A stretch of 64,000 bases of DNA from Flavobacterium sp. SLB02 (GCF_009664855.1 NZ_CP045928.1:4527186-4591185); one strand, 5' to 3'; counted from the first letter of the stretch, positions 49,489 to 59,990 are shown. The notes: generated by a model not told the origin, from the sequence alone. A program made the numbers and translations.

Positions 49489-52400
49489 ATGAAACAAGCC
49501 TTATTCTTATATCTTTTTTTGATTCCGTTCCTTTCATTTTCTCAGGTAAATGGGAGCTTTACGCTAGATTGGCAAAACAAAAAAGAGATGAGTTTTGGCG
49601 AATCAAAAATAAAAATCCCCTACTTTTTAGGAGGCAGTTTTAGGTACGATACTACTAAAAAAAACATAAGCTTATTGCTTCACCTAGGCGAAACTGGTTC
49701 CTCAAACAATAATTCCGTTCAAATTACCAACGTTATTTATGAATCTGTTTCAATTGCTGAGCTGGGCGACTTATCACTCGAAAACATCCCGGAAAAACCA
49801 AATGAAACGTTAAAAACAACTATTTCCAGAGATCAAAGACAAACTTTCCTGTCGTTATCACCTATAATAAAGGAAGGAAATAGCTTTAAACGAATGAGAT
49901 CCTTTTCTTATTCAACAAGCAACTCAACATCAGGAAGCAACAGCAATTCATCTTCTTTTAAAAAATCAAATTCTGTTTATAATTCAGTTTTAGCCTCTGG
50001 AGACTGGTACCGATTTTATATCGAAAAATCCGGCGTATATAAAATTTCGAAATCTTTCCTACAAAGCCTTGGATTTGATCCGTCAAAAGTAGATCCACGA
50101 AGAATTAAGATCTATGGAAATGGAGGAAAAATGCTCCCATTAGCCAATAGCACTTACTATCCCGAGGATTTAACAGAAAATGCGATACAGATTATTGGAG
50201 AAAGCGACGGCATTTTTAACAATGAAGATTATATTCTTTTTTATGGTGAAGGAGTAGAAAACTGGAATACTGAAAGCCAAACAAATCTTAATTTATATAC
50301 TACAAAATCCTATTATTATGTTACGGTGGCAGGCGGCGAAGGAAAACGCATTCCTAACTTCAACCAGCCAACAGGAAACAGCACTTTAGAACTAAACACT
50401 TTTGACGACTATCAATTTCATGAAATCGACAAAACCAACATTGCTCATTTGGGTCGCCAATGGTTTGGAGAATCATTTGATATTAATCAGGAACAGGAAT
50501 TCGAATTTAGTTTCCCGAATATCGAAACTTCAGTACCTGTAAAAATAGAAGTAAATACCGCTTCGGCAGCTTTTACCCCAACCTCGTTTGCAGTTGCTGC
50601 CAATGGTCAAAATATTGGCACTATTAATTTCCAGGCTTTAGTTTCGAACTCTGAATTAAAGTTTTACACTCAAAAATTAGCTTCGAACACTTCGTTTACC
50701 GGTGCCGAAAACATAAAAATAAAACTTACCTATAATAATAATGGTGTTCCAGGATCAAAAGGCTATCTGGATTACATCAATTTAATCGTAAAAAGAAAAT
50801 TATCAGGCACAGGCAAACAATTTAAATTTCAATACGACTTAGCCGGCGCAACCGGTGGAATAGTAAATTATACCATCAGCAATGCTTCCGGAATTTCTCA
50901 AATTTGGGACATTACAGACCTATATAATGTATCAAAAATAGAAAACAGCAATCAGGCAACTTTTAGCTTCAAGGCATCCTTAGGAGAAATTAGAAAATAC
51001 ATTGCAATTGATGCGGCGGATTATTTTACTCCTTTAAAAGAAAACCAATCAAAAATTGCCAATCAAAACCTAAAAGGAACATTATTTAAAAATACTCAAA
51101 ACAGTTTTCAGGATATCGACTACGTAATTGTTACTCCCAGATTTTTAGTTTCCCAAGCCGAAAAACTAGCGAATTTTCATAGAACATATTCTAATTTGAA
51201 TGTAAAGGTAATTGCATTAGAAAACATCTATCAGGAATTCTCTTCAGGAAAACAAGATATCGCAGCCATTAGAAATTGCATCAGATACATTTATGACAAT
51301 GCATCATCTCCAGACAAAAAAATAAAATATCTGAATTTATTTGGGGATGCCTCTTTTGACTATAAAGACAGAATTACCAACAATAACAATATTGTACCTA
51401 TATATCAATCTGTAATTAGCAATTCGACCGGAGAAACATCATTTGCATCTGATGACTTTTATGGCTTAATGGACAACAACGAAGGAGTGGTGGTTTCGCC
51501 TTTTGGCGGAATTGATATTGCGGTTGGCAGAATACTGGTATCTGACAATGCTCAGGCAGGTGAAATGGTGAATAAAGTTTTAGAATACCACGATACCAAA
51601 TCCTATGGAAATTGGCGCAATAATATTGTTATGGTGAGTGATGATTCTGATCAAACTTCAGACGCAACATTACAGTTTTACCAAAACAATCTGGCAGACA
51701 ACATTTCTACGCAGAAACCTTTTTTGAATGTCGACAAAATCATTTTGGATGCCTACACGCAAGAAGCTTCTGCCGGCGGATCAAGATATCCTAAAGCCAG
51801 AACCGATTTATTTAATGCTTTCGAAAAAGGCGCTTTAATTTTTAATTATTTAGGCCACGGTGGCGAAGATGGCCTGGCGAGCGAACGTATCTGGGAAAAA
51901 TCAGATGGGCAAAATCTAAACAATCAATATAAGTATCCTTTATTTATAACCATTACTTGTGAGTTTTCACGATTTGATGACCCAACAAGACCAACAGCAG
52001 GCGAATACACTTTCTGGAATCCTAAAGGAGGAGCAATTTCTATGCTGACAACCATTCGCGCCATAGGACAATTTAATGCCGAAGATTTTAATGACAGCCT
52101 AAGCAAAAACCTGCTTTCGTACGGATCGAATCAGTACACCAGTATTGCCGAGGCGCTCCGAATTTCTAAAAACGAGAATCCAAGTTCAGCCAGTAATGTT
52201 ATTTTTTATATTGGCGATCCTGCTTTAATATTAGCCATTCCAAAACCGAGAATTAATTTAACAAAAGTCAATGATGTTGTGATTTCGCAATCAATTCCGG
52301 ACTTTAAATCTTTGGCAAAAATTAAAATTTCAGGAGAGATTACCGATGAAAATAACAATCTTCTAAGCAACTATAATGGTGAATTAGCCACTGCAATTTT

Positions 52401-53328
52401 TGACAAATTAATCACAACAAGTACCCTAAATAATGATGGTTATAGCCCTGCAATGTCATTTAAAATACTGGGAGAAACTATTTTTAGAGGAAATGCATCC
52501 GTAACCAATGGCCAGTTCGAATTTAGCTTTGTGGTACCAAGAGATATAAGGGTTCCCGTTGATTATGGGCGAATTAGTTTTTATTCGAAAAAAAATCAGG
52601 CTTTAGAAAACCAAACCGGCTACAATACTACCATTAAAATAGGAGGAATAAATGAAAATGCACCTCAGGACAATATAAATCCAAAAGTTAAGTTATATAT
52701 GAACGATGAAACTTTTGTATCTGGCGGGACTACAAACGAATCGCCATTTTTACTGGCGTTTCTGGAGGATGAAAATGGAATAAATACAGCAAGCGGAATC
52801 GGGCATGACATTGTAGCAATTCTGGACGGAGACGTTAGTAATCCCTATATTCTAAATGATTATTATCAAACAAAATTAGACGATTATACTAACGGAAATT
52901 TACGTTTCCCTTTAAGAAATTTAGCTCCGGGCATGCATACTATAAGCTTTACAGCATGGGATGTTTACAACAATCCGGTGACAAGCGAAATACAATTTGT
53001 AGTTGTTGGAGATGAATCATTAACACTAACTCACGTTCTTAATTACCCTAATCCTTTTTCTACCTATACTCAATTTTGGTTTTCCCACAACAGACCTTAT
53101 GAACCATTAGATGTTCAGGTTCAGGTAATGACTATCACAGGAAAAGTAGTCTGGACAAAAAACCAGGTCATTACTACAGAAGGCTTTTTATCGAGAGAGA
53201 TAACCTGGGACGGAAGAGATGATTTTGGAGACCGGATAGGAAAGGGTGTTTATATTTATAAACTTACGGTCAGATCTAATTTGACAAATAAAAAGGCAGA
53301 AAAATACGAAAAGCTTGTCATCTTATAA
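49489..53328 (+). CDS. porU: Type IX secretion sortase PorU
   Basis: 1279 residues. Signal peptide at about 1-18 (FLIPFLSFSQ), a large N-terminal beta region, then a gingipain-type C25 peptidase domain (about 540-930) with the catalytic pair His790 in NYLGHGGEDGLASERIW and Cys824 in ITITCEFSRFDDPTRP. The end (about 1180-1279, NYPNPFSTYTQFWF to KKAEKYEKLVIL) is a type IX C-terminal domain. PorU removes the signal from cargo proteins and attaches them to the cell surface. It is followed by porV at 40 bases and shares its transcript. Confidence 0.97.
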   Translation: MKQALFLYLFLIPFLSFSQVNGSFTLDWQNKKEMSFGESKIKIPYFLGGSFRYDTTKKNISLLLHLGETGSSNNNSVQITNVIYESVSIAELGDLSLENIPEKPNETLKTTISRDQRQTFLSLSPIIKEGNSFKRMRSFSYSTSNSTSGSNSNSSSFKKSNSVYNSVLASGDWYRFYIEKSGVYKISKSFLQSLGFDPSKVDPRRIKIYGNGGKMLPLANSTYYPEDLTENAIQIIGESDGIFNNEDYILFYGEGVENWNTESQTNLNLYTTKSYYYVTVAGGEGKRIPNFNQPTGNSTLELNTFDDYQFHEIDKTNIAHLGRQWFGESFDINQEQEFEFSFPNIETSVPVKIEVNTASAAFTPTSFAVAANGQNIGTINFQALVSNSELKFYTQKLASNTSFTGAENIKIKLTYNNNGVPGSKGYLDYINLIVKRKLSGTGKQFKFQYDLAGATGGIVNYTISNASGISQIWDITDLYNVSKIENSNQATFSFKASLGEIRKYIAIDAADYFTPLKENQSKIANQNLKGTLFKNTQNSFQDIDYVIVTPRFLVSQAEKLANFHRTYSNLNVKVIALENIYQEFSSGKQDIAAIRNCIRYIYDNASSPDKKIKYLNLFGDASFDYKDRITNNNNIVPIYQSVISNSTGETSFASDDFYGLMDNNEGVVVSPFGGIDIAVGRILVSDNAQAGEMVNKVLEYHDTKSYGNWRNNIVMVSDDSDQTSDATLQFYQNNLADNISTQKPFLNVDKIILDAYTQEASAGGSRYPKARTDLFNAFEKGALIFNYLGHGGEDGLASERIWEKSDGQNLNNQYKYPLFITITCEFSRFDDPTRPTAGEYTFWNPKGGAISMLTTIRAIGQFNAEDFNDSLSKNLLSYGSNQYTSIAEALRISKNENPSSASNVIFYIGDPALILAIPKPRINLTKVNDVVISQSIPDFKSLAKIKISGEITDENNNLLSNYNGELATAIFDKLITTSTLNNDGYSPAMSFKILGETIFRGNASVTNGQFEFSFVVPRDIRVPVDYGRISFYSKKNQALENQTGYNTTIKIGGINENAPQDNINPKVKLYMNDETFVSGGTTNESPFLLAFLEDENGINTASGIGHDIVAILDGDVSNPYILNDYYQTKLDDYTNGNLRFPLRNLAPGMHTISFTAWDVYNNPVTSEIQFVVVGDESLTLTHVLNYPNPFSTYTQFWFSHNRPYEPLDVQVQVMTITGKVVWTKNQVITTEGFLSREITWDGRDDFGDRIGKGVYIYKLTVRSNLTNKKAEKYEKLVIL

Positions 53329-53368
53329 TTATATATATATTTGTATCATAAATACATTAAGTCCCTAA

Positions 53369-54574
53369 ATGAAAAAAATATCACTACTCTTAATTTGTTC
53401 TTTTATTCTTTTTAAAGCACAGGCCCAGGACAACCGACCTATTACAACGGGAGTCCCATTTTTATTAGTTGCAGCAGATGCCAGAGCAGCCGGTTTAGCT
53501 GATCAGGGTGTAGCCACATCAGCAGATGCATTCTCCCAGCAATGGAATCCTGCAAAATATGCTTTCTCAGTAGATAAGCAAGGTTTCTCTATTAGTTACA
53601 CTCCTTATTTAACAGACTTAGCCAATGACATTTCATTAGGTCAGGTTACGTACTACAACAAAATCAACGAACGAAGTGCCTTTGCGGGAAGTCTTCGCTA
53701 TTTTGGTTTTGGAGATATTGAGTTAAGAACAACAGGAGATCCAAGTGAAGCTGCCAGAATAGTATCACCAAACGAATTCGCCTTAGACGGATCTTATTCT
53801 TTGAAATTAAGCGAAACATTCTCGATGGCAGTTGCCGCAAGATTCATCAATTCAAACCTAAAAATTGCCTCAGAAGATGTAGATGCTTCTGCTGCCAGTA
53901 CTTTTGCAGTTGATATTGCAGGATTCTATCAATCTGAGGAAATTGCTTATTCTGACTTTAACGGACGATGGAGAGCAGGTTTCAACATGCAAAACCTTGG
54001 TCAGAAAATAAGTTACGACAATGACGACTTAAGCTCAAACTTTCTACCGGCAAACCTAAGAGTTGGTGGTGGTTTTGATTTTATTCTGGACGACTATAAT
54101 AAAGTTGGACTGAGTGTCGAATTTACCAAACTTTTAGTACCTACTCCTCCGGGACCAGGAACACCCGTAGATTTAAACGGAGATGGCGATTATAATGATC
54201 TGGGAGAAATTTCTCAGGAACAGGCAAATGCTACAAATTACAAAAACTACAATGATATCGGTTGGGTTTCCGGAATTTTTAAATCATTTGGAGATGCTCC
54301 GGGTGGTTTTAGCGAAGAACTAAAAGAGATCACTTATAGTGTGGCCGGAGAATATACGTACCAGGATGCTTTTTCTATGAGAGCAGGATACTACCACCAA
54401 AGCCCACAAAAAGGAGGCATTCAGTTTTTCTCTTTAGGAGCAGGTTTCAAATATAATGTAGTAAAACTTGACGTTTCTTACTTATTTTCGGCATCAAAAA
54501 TTAAAAATCCTTTAGAAAATACACTTCGCTTTTCTTTAACCTTTAACTTTGGCGACAAATACGAAGTTTACTAA
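53369..54574 (+). CDS. porV: Type IX secretion outer membrane protein PorV
   Basis: 401 residues: signal peptide at about 1-19 (ILFKAQAQ), then a 14-strand FadL-like barrel. Family features are PFLLVAADARAAGLADQGVATSADAFSQQWNPAKYAFS and the tail LRFSLTFNFGDKYEVY. PorV (LptO) shuttles cargo from the type IX translocon to the PorU attachment complex. It sits 40 bases after porU on the same strand, as in other flavobacteria. A terminator follows and separates it from cdd. Confidence 0.95.
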   Translation: MKKISLLLICSFILFKAQAQDNRPITTGVPFLLVAADARAAGLADQGVATSADAFSQQWNPAKYAFSVDKQGFSISYTPYLTDLANDISLGQVTYYNKINERSAFAGSLRYFGFGDIELRTTGDPSEAARIVSPNEFALDGSYSLKLSETFSMAVAARFINSNLKIASEDVDASAASTFAVDIAGFYQSEEIAYSDFNGRWRAGFNMQNLGQKISYDNDDLSSNFLPANLRVGGGFDFILDDYNKVGLSVEFTKLLVPTPPGPGTPVDLNGDGDYNDLGEISQEQANATNYKNYNDIGWVSGIFKSFGDAPGGFSEELKEITYSVAGEYTYQDAFSMRAGYYHQSPQKGGIQFFSLGAGFKYNVVKLDVSYLFSASKIKNPLENTLRFSLTFNFGDKYEVY

Positions 54575-54600
54575 ACGAATAAAATAATAAAAATAATAAC

Positions 54601-54640
54601 AATCCAAATTTCTACTTTTTAGAGATTTGGATTTTTTTTC
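54601..54640 (+). terminator. Intrinsic terminator of porUV
   Basis: AATCCAAAT / ATTTGGATT stem with T-tract (TTTTTTTT), 26 bases after the porV stop. Confidence 0.75.
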
Positions 54641-54651
54641 CCATAAAAAGA

Positions 54652-55134
54652 ATGAAAGAAATAAGCATTACATCATCATTTACCATTTACAACTCATTAG
54701 AAGAACTTTCAAAAGACACAAAGGACTTAATGAGCCAGGCAATTGAAATTCGCAAAAAAGCCTACGCACCTTATTCTCAATTTAGAGTTGGCGCCGCATT
54801 ATTATTAGACAACGGTAAAATAGTTTTGGGATCAAATCAGGAAAATGCAGCTTACCCATCTGGATTATGCGCAGAAAGAGTTGCCATTTTTTATGCCGGA
54901 AGTATGTATCCTGATGCCAAAATCTTAAAAATAGCAATTACAGCAGCTTCAGATACGAATCAGACTACAGCACCAATTCCGCCTTGTGGTTCTTGCCGCC
55001 AATCTATTGCCGAATACGAAATAAAGCAAGATACCCCTATAGAAATCTATTTTATGGGCGAAATTGGCGAAGTTTACAAATCTGCATCCCTTAAAAATTT
55101 GCTTCCTTTTATGTTCGATAAAAAGTTCTTATAA
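54652..55134 (+). CDS. cdd: Cytidine deaminase
   Basis: 160 residues of the tetrameric cytidine deaminase family. Zinc ligands and catalytic glutamate: Cys73 and Glu75 in PSGLCAERVAIF, Cys112 and Cys115 in PPCGSCRQSIAEY; NQENAAYPSG precedes the first. It deaminates cytidine and deoxycytidine to uridine forms for pyrimidine salvage. A cysteine replaces histidine as first ligand, as is normal for the three-cysteine class. It lies between porV and pdhA with short gaps but has no functional relation to them. Confidence 0.95.
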   Translation: MKEISITSSFTIYNSLEELSKDTKDLMSQAIEIRKKAYAPYSQFRVGAALLLDNGKIVLGSNQENAAYPSGLCAERVAIFYAGSMYPDAKILKIAITAASDTNQTTAPIPPCGSCRQSIAEYEIKQDTPIEIYFMGEIGEVYKSASLKNLLPFMFDKKFL

Positions 55135-55184
55135 AAAAAAGCCAAAAAGTCACGTTTAAATTTTACTTCTTAATAGGAATGTCT

Positions 55185-55192
55185 TATTTTTG
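55185..55192 (+). promoter_or_regulatory. Promoter -7 box of pdhA-pdhC
   Basis: TATTTTTG matches TAnnTTTG. A 5' leader of about 95 bases follows, with a small hairpin CCCGACCTTTCGGG near its start. Confidence 0.5.
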
Positions 55193-55292
55193 CATCCCGA
55201 CCTTTCGGGCGCAAATTTGTGGGAGGAAACTATTTTGCGTTATAGGCAACAATTGATAACACAAACAAACTTTAGCAAAAGAAAGAATTCAG

Positions 55293-56291
55293 ATGAAAGA
55301 AGTTACAAAAGAAGTATATTTAAAGTGGTACGAAGACATGCTACTTTGGAGAAAGTTTGAAGACAAACTTGCAGCATTATACATTCAACAAAAAGTTAGA
55401 GGTTTTTTACACCTATATAATGGTCAGGAAGCTGTACTAGCAGGTGCCTTGCACGCTATGGACCTGACTAAAGATAAAATGATTACTGCTTACAGAAACC
55501 ACGTACAGCCAATTGGTATGGGAGTTGATCCTAGACGAGTAATGGCTGAGCTTTTAGGAAAAGCAACAGGAACTTCTAAAGGTATGGGAGGTTCTATGCA
55601 CATTTTCTCTAAAGAACACCGTTTTTACGGAGGACACGGAATCGTAGGTGGACAAATTCCGGTAGGAGCTGGTTTAGCTTTTGCTGATAAATATTTTGAA
55701 ACTGGCGGAGTAACTATGACCTACTTTGGTGATGGTGCTGCAAGACAAGGTTCATTACACGAAGCTTTCAACATGGCTATGCTATGGAAATTGCCAGTTG
55801 TATTTATCGTTGAAAACAACGGTTATGCAATGGGAACTTCTGTTGAAAGAACTGCAAACCATACTGATATCTGGAAACTTGGTTTAGGATACGAAATGCC
55901 GTGCGGACCAGTTGACGGAATGAATCCTGTAAAAGTTGCTGAAGCAATGACAGAAGCTATTGACAGAGCTCGTCGTGGTGACGGACCAACTTTCCTTGAA
56001 ATGAAAACATACCGTTACAGAGGACACTCTATGTCTGATGCACAATTATACCGTTCTAAAGAAGAGGTTGAAGAGTACAAAAAAATTGACCCTATTACTC
56101 AGGTTTTAGATGTAATTATGGATCAAAAGTACGCTACAGAAGAAGAAATTGAAGTAATTGACCAAAGAGTAAAAGATTTGGTTGAAGAATGTGTGAAATT
56201 CGCTGAAGAATCTCCATATCCTGAATTAGAACAATTATACGATGTAGTATACGCACAAGAAGACTATCCATTCACACCTCATAAACTATAA
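55293..56291 (+). CDS. pdhA: Pyruvate dehydrogenase E1 component, alpha subunit
   Basis: 332 residues, the usual length of an E1 alpha. The thiamine diphosphate motif is Gly146-Asp147-Gly148 to Asn175-Asn176 (GDGAARQGSLHEA and VENNGYAMG). RGFLHLYNGQEAV and YRYRGHSMSDAQLYRSKEEV are other family landmarks. With the beta subunit it decarboxylates pyruvate and acetylates the E2 lipoyl groups. No E1 beta is near, so pdhB is elsewhere in the genome. It has its own promoter and is followed by pdhC at 6 bases, so they are co-transcribed. Confidence 0.96.
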   Translation: MKEVTKEVYLKWYEDMLLWRKFEDKLAALYIQQKVRGFLHLYNGQEAVLAGALHAMDLTKDKMITAYRNHVQPIGMGVDPRRVMAELLGKATGTSKGMGGSMHIFSKEHRFYGGHGIVGGQIPVGAGLAFADKYFETGGVTMTYFGDGAARQGSLHEAFNMAMLWKLPVVFIVENNGYAMGTSVERTANHTDIWKLGLGYEMPCGPVDGMNPVKVAEAMTEAIDRARRGDGPTFLEMKTYRYRGHSMSDAQLYRSKEEVEEYKKIDPITQVLDVIMDQKYATEEEIEVIDQRVKDLVEECVKFAEESPYPELEQLYDVVYAQEDYPFTPHKL

Positions 56292-56297
56292 TATATT

Positions 56298-57947
56298 ATG
56301 GCCATAAAAGTAACAATGCCTCGTTTGAGCGATACTATGACGGAAGGAACGGTAGCGACTTGGTTAAAAAAAGTAGGCGACAAAATTAGCGAAGGAGATA
56401 TCCTTGCTGAAATTGAAACAGATAAAGCAACAATGGAATTTGAGTCTTTCAACGAAGGAACTCTTTTACATATCGGAATTCAGGCTGGAGAAACTGCTCC
56501 AGTTGATTCATTATTAGCCATCATTGGTAACGAAGGAGAAGACATTTCTGCTCTTTTAGCTGGTGGTGATGCTCCTGCTGCTGCAGAAGCTCCAAAAGCT
56601 GAAGCCGCTCCTGCTGTTGAAGCAAAAACAGAAACTGCTGCTCCTGCAAAAGCTGCAACTGAATTACCTAAAGGTGTTATAGTAGTAACTATGCCACGTT
56701 TGAGTGATACAATGACAGAAGGAACTGTAGCAACCTGGTTGAAAAAAGTAGGTGATGCTGTTGCCGAAGGCGATATCCTTGCTGAAATTGAAACTGACAA
56801 AGCTACTATGGAGTTTGAGTCTTTCAATGAAGGAACATTATTATACATTGGTATTCAGGAAGGAAATACCGCACCTGTTGATAGTTTATTAGCTATTATA
56901 GGACCTGCAGGAACTGATATTTCTGGAATTGCTGACAATTATACTGCCGGAGGCGCTGCAACTGCAAGTGCTCCTGCAACTGAAGAAAAAGCTGCTCCTG
57001 CTGCTGAAAAAGCAACTGAAGCTGTAGCTGAAACTTCAAACGGAGGAAGAATTTTAGCTTCGCCATTAGCGAAAAAAATTGCTTCTGACAAAGGAATCCA
57101 ATTAACTCAGGTTAAAGGTTCAGGAGAAAACGGACGTATCGTAAAAAGCGATATCGAAAACTTTACTCCAGCTGCACAAGCACAACCAACTGCAACAGCA
57201 ACTGCTGCTGCTCCAAAAGCTGACGCTGCTCCTGCTGCACCAAAAGTATTTGTTCCTGCCGGAGAAGTTTTCACCGAAGAGATCAAAAACTCTCAAATGC
57301 GTAAAATTATCGCAAAACGTTTGGCTGAATCATTATTTACTGCACCTCACTACAACTTAGTGATCGAAGTAAGCATGGACGAAGCTATGGGCGCAAGAGC
57401 GACAATCAATACTGTTCCGGATACAAAAGTATCTTTCAACGATATGGTAATTAAAGCTTGTGCTTTAGCATTGAAAAAACACCCAAAAATTAACTCTCAG
57501 TGGAAAGAAGATGCTATCATCATCAACCACCACGTTAACATTGGTGTTGCTGTAGCTGTTGAAGACGGATTAGTAGTTCCTGTATTGAAATTTACAGATG
57601 CTATGAGTTTATCTCAAATTGGAGCTTCAGTAAGAGATCTTGCAGGAAGAGCTAAAAACAAAAAATTAGGACCACAAGAAATGGAAGGAAGTACTTTTAC
57701 AGTATCTAACCTTGGAATGTTTGGTATTACTGAATTCAATTCGATTATCAACCAACCAAACTCTGCTATCCTTTCTGTAGGTGCAATTGTTGAGAAACCA
57801 GTAGTTAAAAACGGTCAGATTGTAGTAGGAAACACAATGATGTTATCATTAGCGTGTGACCACAGAACAATTGATGGTGCAACTGGCGCTCAGTTCTTAC
57901 AAACATTAAAACAATACATCGAAAGCCCTGTTACAATGTTGGCATAA
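56298..57947 (+). CDS. pdhC: Pyruvate dehydrogenase E2 component (dihydrolipoamide acetyltransferase), two lipoyl domains
   Basis: 549 residues. Two almost identical lipoyl domains (about 1-80 and 127-205) have lipoyl lysines Lys43 and Lys168 in EIETDKATMEFES. Alanine/proline-rich linkers follow, then a peripheral subunit-binding domain (about 250-292, LASPLAKKIASDKGI) and the catalytic acetyltransferase domain (about 315-549) with active-site His522 in DHRTIDGA. It transfers acetyl groups to coenzyme A and forms the core of the complex. The second lipoyl domain probably arose by tandem duplication. A terminator follows. Confidence 0.96.
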   Translation: MAIKVTMPRLSDTMTEGTVATWLKKVGDKISEGDILAEIETDKATMEFESFNEGTLLHIGIQAGETAPVDSLLAIIGNEGEDISALLAGGDAPAAAEAPKAEAAPAVEAKTETAAPAKAATELPKGVIVVTMPRLSDTMTEGTVATWLKKVGDAVAEGDILAEIETDKATMEFESFNEGTLLYIGIQEGNTAPVDSLLAIIGPAGTDISGIADNYTAGGAATASAPATEEKAAPAAEKATEAVAETSNGGRILASPLAKKIASDKGIQLTQVKGSGENGRIVKSDIENFTPAAQAQPTATATAAAPKADAAPAAPKVFVPAGEVFTEEIKNSQMRKIIAKRLAESLFTAPHYNLVIEVSMDEAMGARATINTVPDTKVSFNDMVIKACALALKKHPKINSQWKEDAIIINHHVNIGVAVAVEDGLVVPVLKFTDAMSLSQIGASVRDLAGRAKNKKLGPQEMEGSTFTVSNLGMFGITEFNSIINQPNSAILSVGAIVEKPVVKNGQIVVGNTMMLSLACDHRTIDGATGAQFLQTLKQYIESPVTMLA

Positions 57948-57990
57948 TTTCAATGTTTATCCTGAGCCAAGCTTAAGGTTATTTATAATA

Positions 57991-58022
57991 AAATCCTGTT
58001 TTGTTTATTCAAAACGGGATTT
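57991..58022 (+). terminator. Intrinsic terminator of pdhA-pdhC
   Basis: AAATCCTGTTTTG / CAAAACGGGATTT, 13-bp stem with one G-T pair, 6-base loop, followed by a T-tract. Confidence 0.8.
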
Positions 58023-58061
58023 TTTGTTTAATTTTCCTCCACTAATTCAATTCTTCATAAA

Positions 58062-59909
58062 ATGAAAAAATTAATCCTTGCCACTTTATTCCTGACCGTA
58101 ATTGCGTGTCAGAAAAAGGAACAAACAGAAAAAGCAACTGCTGTTACAGACGAACACAGTTATTCTAAACCAGAACTTGCTGTTGTAAAACACTTAGATC
58201 TGGATATAAAAGTCGACTTTGACACTCAGACTATCTCAGGAAAAGCTTCCTGGTTAATTGACAATGTGAGTAAAGGAAACGAAATTATCTTTGACGAAAA
58301 CACACTTAATATTACCAAAGTAACTTTAGGCGACGACGAAAAAGAAACTAAATTCGAATTAGGAAAAGACGTGGAATTTCACGGAAAACCTCTTCATATT
58401 ACAATCGAGCCTACTACAACTAAGGTAAACATTTACTACAGCACGACTAAAGAAGCTGTTGCCTTACAATGGCTTAAACCAGAACAAACGGCAGACAAAA
58501 AGAAACCATTCCTTTTCTCTCAGGGAGAAAGTGTTTGGTCACGCACCTGGATTCCTTGCCAGGATTCACCTGGAATTCGTTTTACTTACAATGCAAAAGT
58601 TACCGTTCCTAAAGATTTATTAGCCGTAATGAGCGCTGTAAATCCACAAAAGAAAAATGATACGGGCGTTTATACTTTCAAACAAGACAAAGCGATTCCT
58701 TCTTATTTAATGGCGATTGCTGTTGGAGATATCAAATTTCAATCTATCGACAACAGAACCGGAGTTTACGCAGAACCATCGATGCTAAAAAAATCGGCAT
58801 GGGAATTTGCTGAACTTGGAAAAATGGTTGTAGCTGCAGAAAAACTTTACGGGCCTTACCGTTGGGGACGTTATGATGTTTTGGTTTTACCGCCAAGTTT
58901 TCCTTACGGAGGAATGGAAAATCCAAACCTAACCTTTTTAACTCCGGGAGTTATTGCCGGAGATCGTTCTTTAACGAGCTTATTAGCGCATGAATTAGGC
59001 CATAGCTGGAGCGGAAATCTAGTTACAAACGCTACCTGGGATGATATTTGGTTAAACGAAGGTTTTACTACTTATGTAGAACACCGTATTGGCGAAGCAA
59101 TTTTTGGAAAGAAAGAATTTGAAATGCAAAATGTTATCACCCGCAAAGAATTAGTTGATAATGTAGCAGAATATGGAGAGACAAGCCCGGATACAAGATT
59201 AAAAGTAAGTCTTACAGGAAGAAATCCTGACGACGGGATCAGCATGATTCCTTATGTAAAAGGTTATGCTTTTTTAAGAGTAATCGAAAACGCTGTTGGA
59301 CGTGAGAAATTTGACGTATTCATTAAAAATTATTTCGACGCACACGCTTTTAAATCTATTACAACAGAAGATTTTATTAAATACTATAACGAGAATCTTA
59401 TAAAAGGAGACAAAGCACTGGCAGATAAAATAAAAGCCGAAGACTGGATTTACAAACCTGGAATTCCATCAAATATTACTTCGGTAAGTTCTGCCGATTT
59501 TGATGCTATTGACAAAATCCAAAAAAGCTGGAGAGAAACCGGCGTAAAAGGATTAAGCCAGAAAATTACAACCACCAGCGAAAAACAGTATTTTATAGAT
59601 CATCTTCCAACGGATATTACGCCAAAAGAAATGGAAGCTATCGATGCAGAATTCAACTTTACAAAAGGCGGTAATTTCATCATCAAACGTCAATGGTTTG
59701 TTCAGGCAATAATCCACCAATACAAAGCAGCGAATCCTGCGATTGAGCAGTTTCTAGTTTCAATAAGCAGAACCGGATCTGTAATGATGCTTTATAAAGA
59801 AATGGTAAAAACTCCAGAAGGAAAAGTTTGGGCAAACAAAATTTTCGATAAAGCAAAATCAGGTTACCATGCTACGACTATTCAGGCGGTTGAAGGCATT
59901 TTGAAATAG
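58062..59909 (+). CDS. M1-family aminopeptidase lipoprotein
   Basis: 615 residues with lipobox ending at about Cys16 (LFLTVIAC). The M1 metallopeptidase motifs are seen: GGMENPNLTFLT for substrate recognition and HELGHSWSGNLVTNATWDDI with zinc ligands His310, His314 and Glu333, plus catalytic Glu311. The N-terminal domain (about 40-230) is the usual M1 beta saddle; the C-terminal helical part resembles the leukotriene A4 hydrolase-type ARM domain. It removes N-terminal residues from peptides, presumably in the periplasm or at the surface. Single-gene transcript. Confidence 0.93.
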   Translation: MKKLILATLFLTVIACQKKEQTEKATAVTDEHSYSKPELAVVKHLDLDIKVDFDTQTISGKASWLIDNVSKGNEIIFDENTLNITKVTLGDDEKETKFELGKDVEFHGKPLHITIEPTTTKVNIYYSTTKEAVALQWLKPEQTADKKKPFLFSQGESVWSRTWIPCQDSPGIRFTYNAKVTVPKDLLAVMSAVNPQKKNDTGVYTFKQDKAIPSYLMAIAVGDIKFQSIDNRTGVYAEPSMLKKSAWEFAELGKMVVAAEKLYGPYRWGRYDVLVLPPSFPYGGMENPNLTFLTPGVIAGDRSLTSLLAHELGHSWSGNLVTNATWDDIWLNEGFTTYVEHRIGEAIFGKKEFEMQNVITRKELVDNVAEYGETSPDTRLKVSLTGRNPDDGISMIPYVKGYAFLRVIENAVGREKFDVFIKNYFDAHAFKSITTEDFIKYYNENLIKGDKALADKIKAEDWIYKPGIPSNITSVSSADFDAIDKIQKSWRETGVKGLSQKITTTSEKQYFIDHLPTDITPKEMEAIDAEFNFTKGGNFIIKRQWFVQAIIHQYKAANPAIEQFLVSISRTGSVMMLYKEMVKTPEGKVWANKIFDKAKSGYHATTIQAVEGILK

Positions 59910-59938
59910 TTTTCAGTCGCGGTTTTACAGTCGCAGTC

Positions 59939-59985
59939 GCAGTTTTCAGTTTATAATCTTACCGAAGACCGAGACTGAAAACTGC
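59939..59985. repeat. Inverted repeat
   Basis: GCAGTTTTCAGT (59939-59950) and ACTGAAAACTGC (59974-59985), perfect 12-bp arms, in the gap after the aminopeptidase gene. Dispersed filler-type sequence. Confidence 0.45.
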
Positions 59986-59990
59986 AAACT

